A stretch of 28,936 nt of DNA from a virus. Every line of letters starts with the position of its first letter. The first letter of the stretch is position 1. The stretch covers positions 1 to 28,936 of the IMG/VR virus record IMGVR_UViG_3300042507_000373; one strand, given 5' to 3'. The notes under the pieces are model-generated. The model was not told where the DNA came from, ran no database searches, and saw only the letters and a list, made by a program, of their open reading frames with translations. This document shows positions 28,880-28,936 of the stretch, one piece after another. The position numbers and the translations under genes are program-made.

Positions 28880-28936
28880 CCGCCAAGATTTTGCCCAATG
28901 ACATGAACGAGCTGGCCAGCATGTGGCTGGCTGCTA
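28876..28936 (+). CDS. start of an unrecognised protein, cut by the window end
   Basis: The ATG overlaps the Sak4-like stop (ATGA). Twenty codons are visible, beginning MTAKILPNDMNELASMWLAA. By position it could be an SSB, exonuclease or other recombination partner of Sak4, but too little is present to say. Confidence 0.65.
   Translation, partial: MTAKILPNDMNELASMWLAA

Overview
The window is most of the virion half of a short-tailed, P22-like bacteriophage genome, with one end of its replication module. The calls rest on recognisable P22-family parts in P22-like order: small and large terminase, portal, scaffold, a 430-residue coat protein, tail accessory factor gp4, DNA-stabilisation protein gp10, three ejection proteins and a protein with a P22-tailspike-type head-binding domain. 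No integrase, tRNA, rRNA, CRISPR array or insertion sequence was seen, so lifestyle is undecided. Shine-Dalgarno sites (AAGGAG type) and three perfect DnaA boxes point to a Gram-negative bacterial host. Gene content (M15 endolysin, 3TM holin, Sak4-like protein) would fit a betaproteobacterial or other aquatic proteobacterial host, but that is inference. Both ends cut through coding sequence, so the genome continues on both sides.

Layout. (1) 2-2557, plus strand: ten small, mostly unrecognised genes in two translationally coupled runs (2-1140 and 1242-2557), probably early or accessory genes. A strong intrinsic terminator lies inside the last one. (2) 2548-4986, minus strand: lysis and membrane module with M15 endolysin, 3TM holin and five further small membrane or secreted proteins, nearly all joined by 4-base start/stop overlaps. 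Two of these genes are under 50 codons and one starts with TTG. (3) 4991-8122, minus: AT-rich receptor-binding module with a small fibre-associated protein, a beta-helix tailspike, a fibre and a separate head-binding adaptor. (4) 8123-13831, minus: three ejection proteins and three unrecognised or minor virion proteins. (5) 13835-19391, minus: a long fibre-like protein at the tail-needle position, gp10-like and gp4-like connector proteins and several small proteins. (6) 19446-25666, minus: coat, scaffold, portal, terminase and a small gene before terS.

(7) 25667-25885 is the only sizeable non-coding stretch (219 bases). It holds three perfect DnaA boxes and nine copies of a GTTCC/GGAAC pentamer and is the best candidate replication origin. 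(8) 25886-28079, minus: a Toprim primase-helicase fusion and a small helix-turn-helix protein. (9) 28080-28201 is a divergent control region. From it the plus-strand recombination/replication module starts, with a Sak4-like ATPase and a gene cut by the window end. The plus-strand genes at the left and right edges may be two ends of one early transcription unit on a circularly permuted genome. That cannot be tested inside this window.

The virion genes read leftward from the origin region in assembly order: DNA packaging, procapsid, connector closure, tail and ejection proteins, adhesins, then lysis. The most interesting points are the candidate origin, the crowded lysis/membrane cassette with hidden tiny genes, the adhesin split into separate docking and beta-helix polypeptides, and the replacement of P22 genes 26 and 14 by unrelated proteins. 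No stretch over 300 bases lacks a gene.
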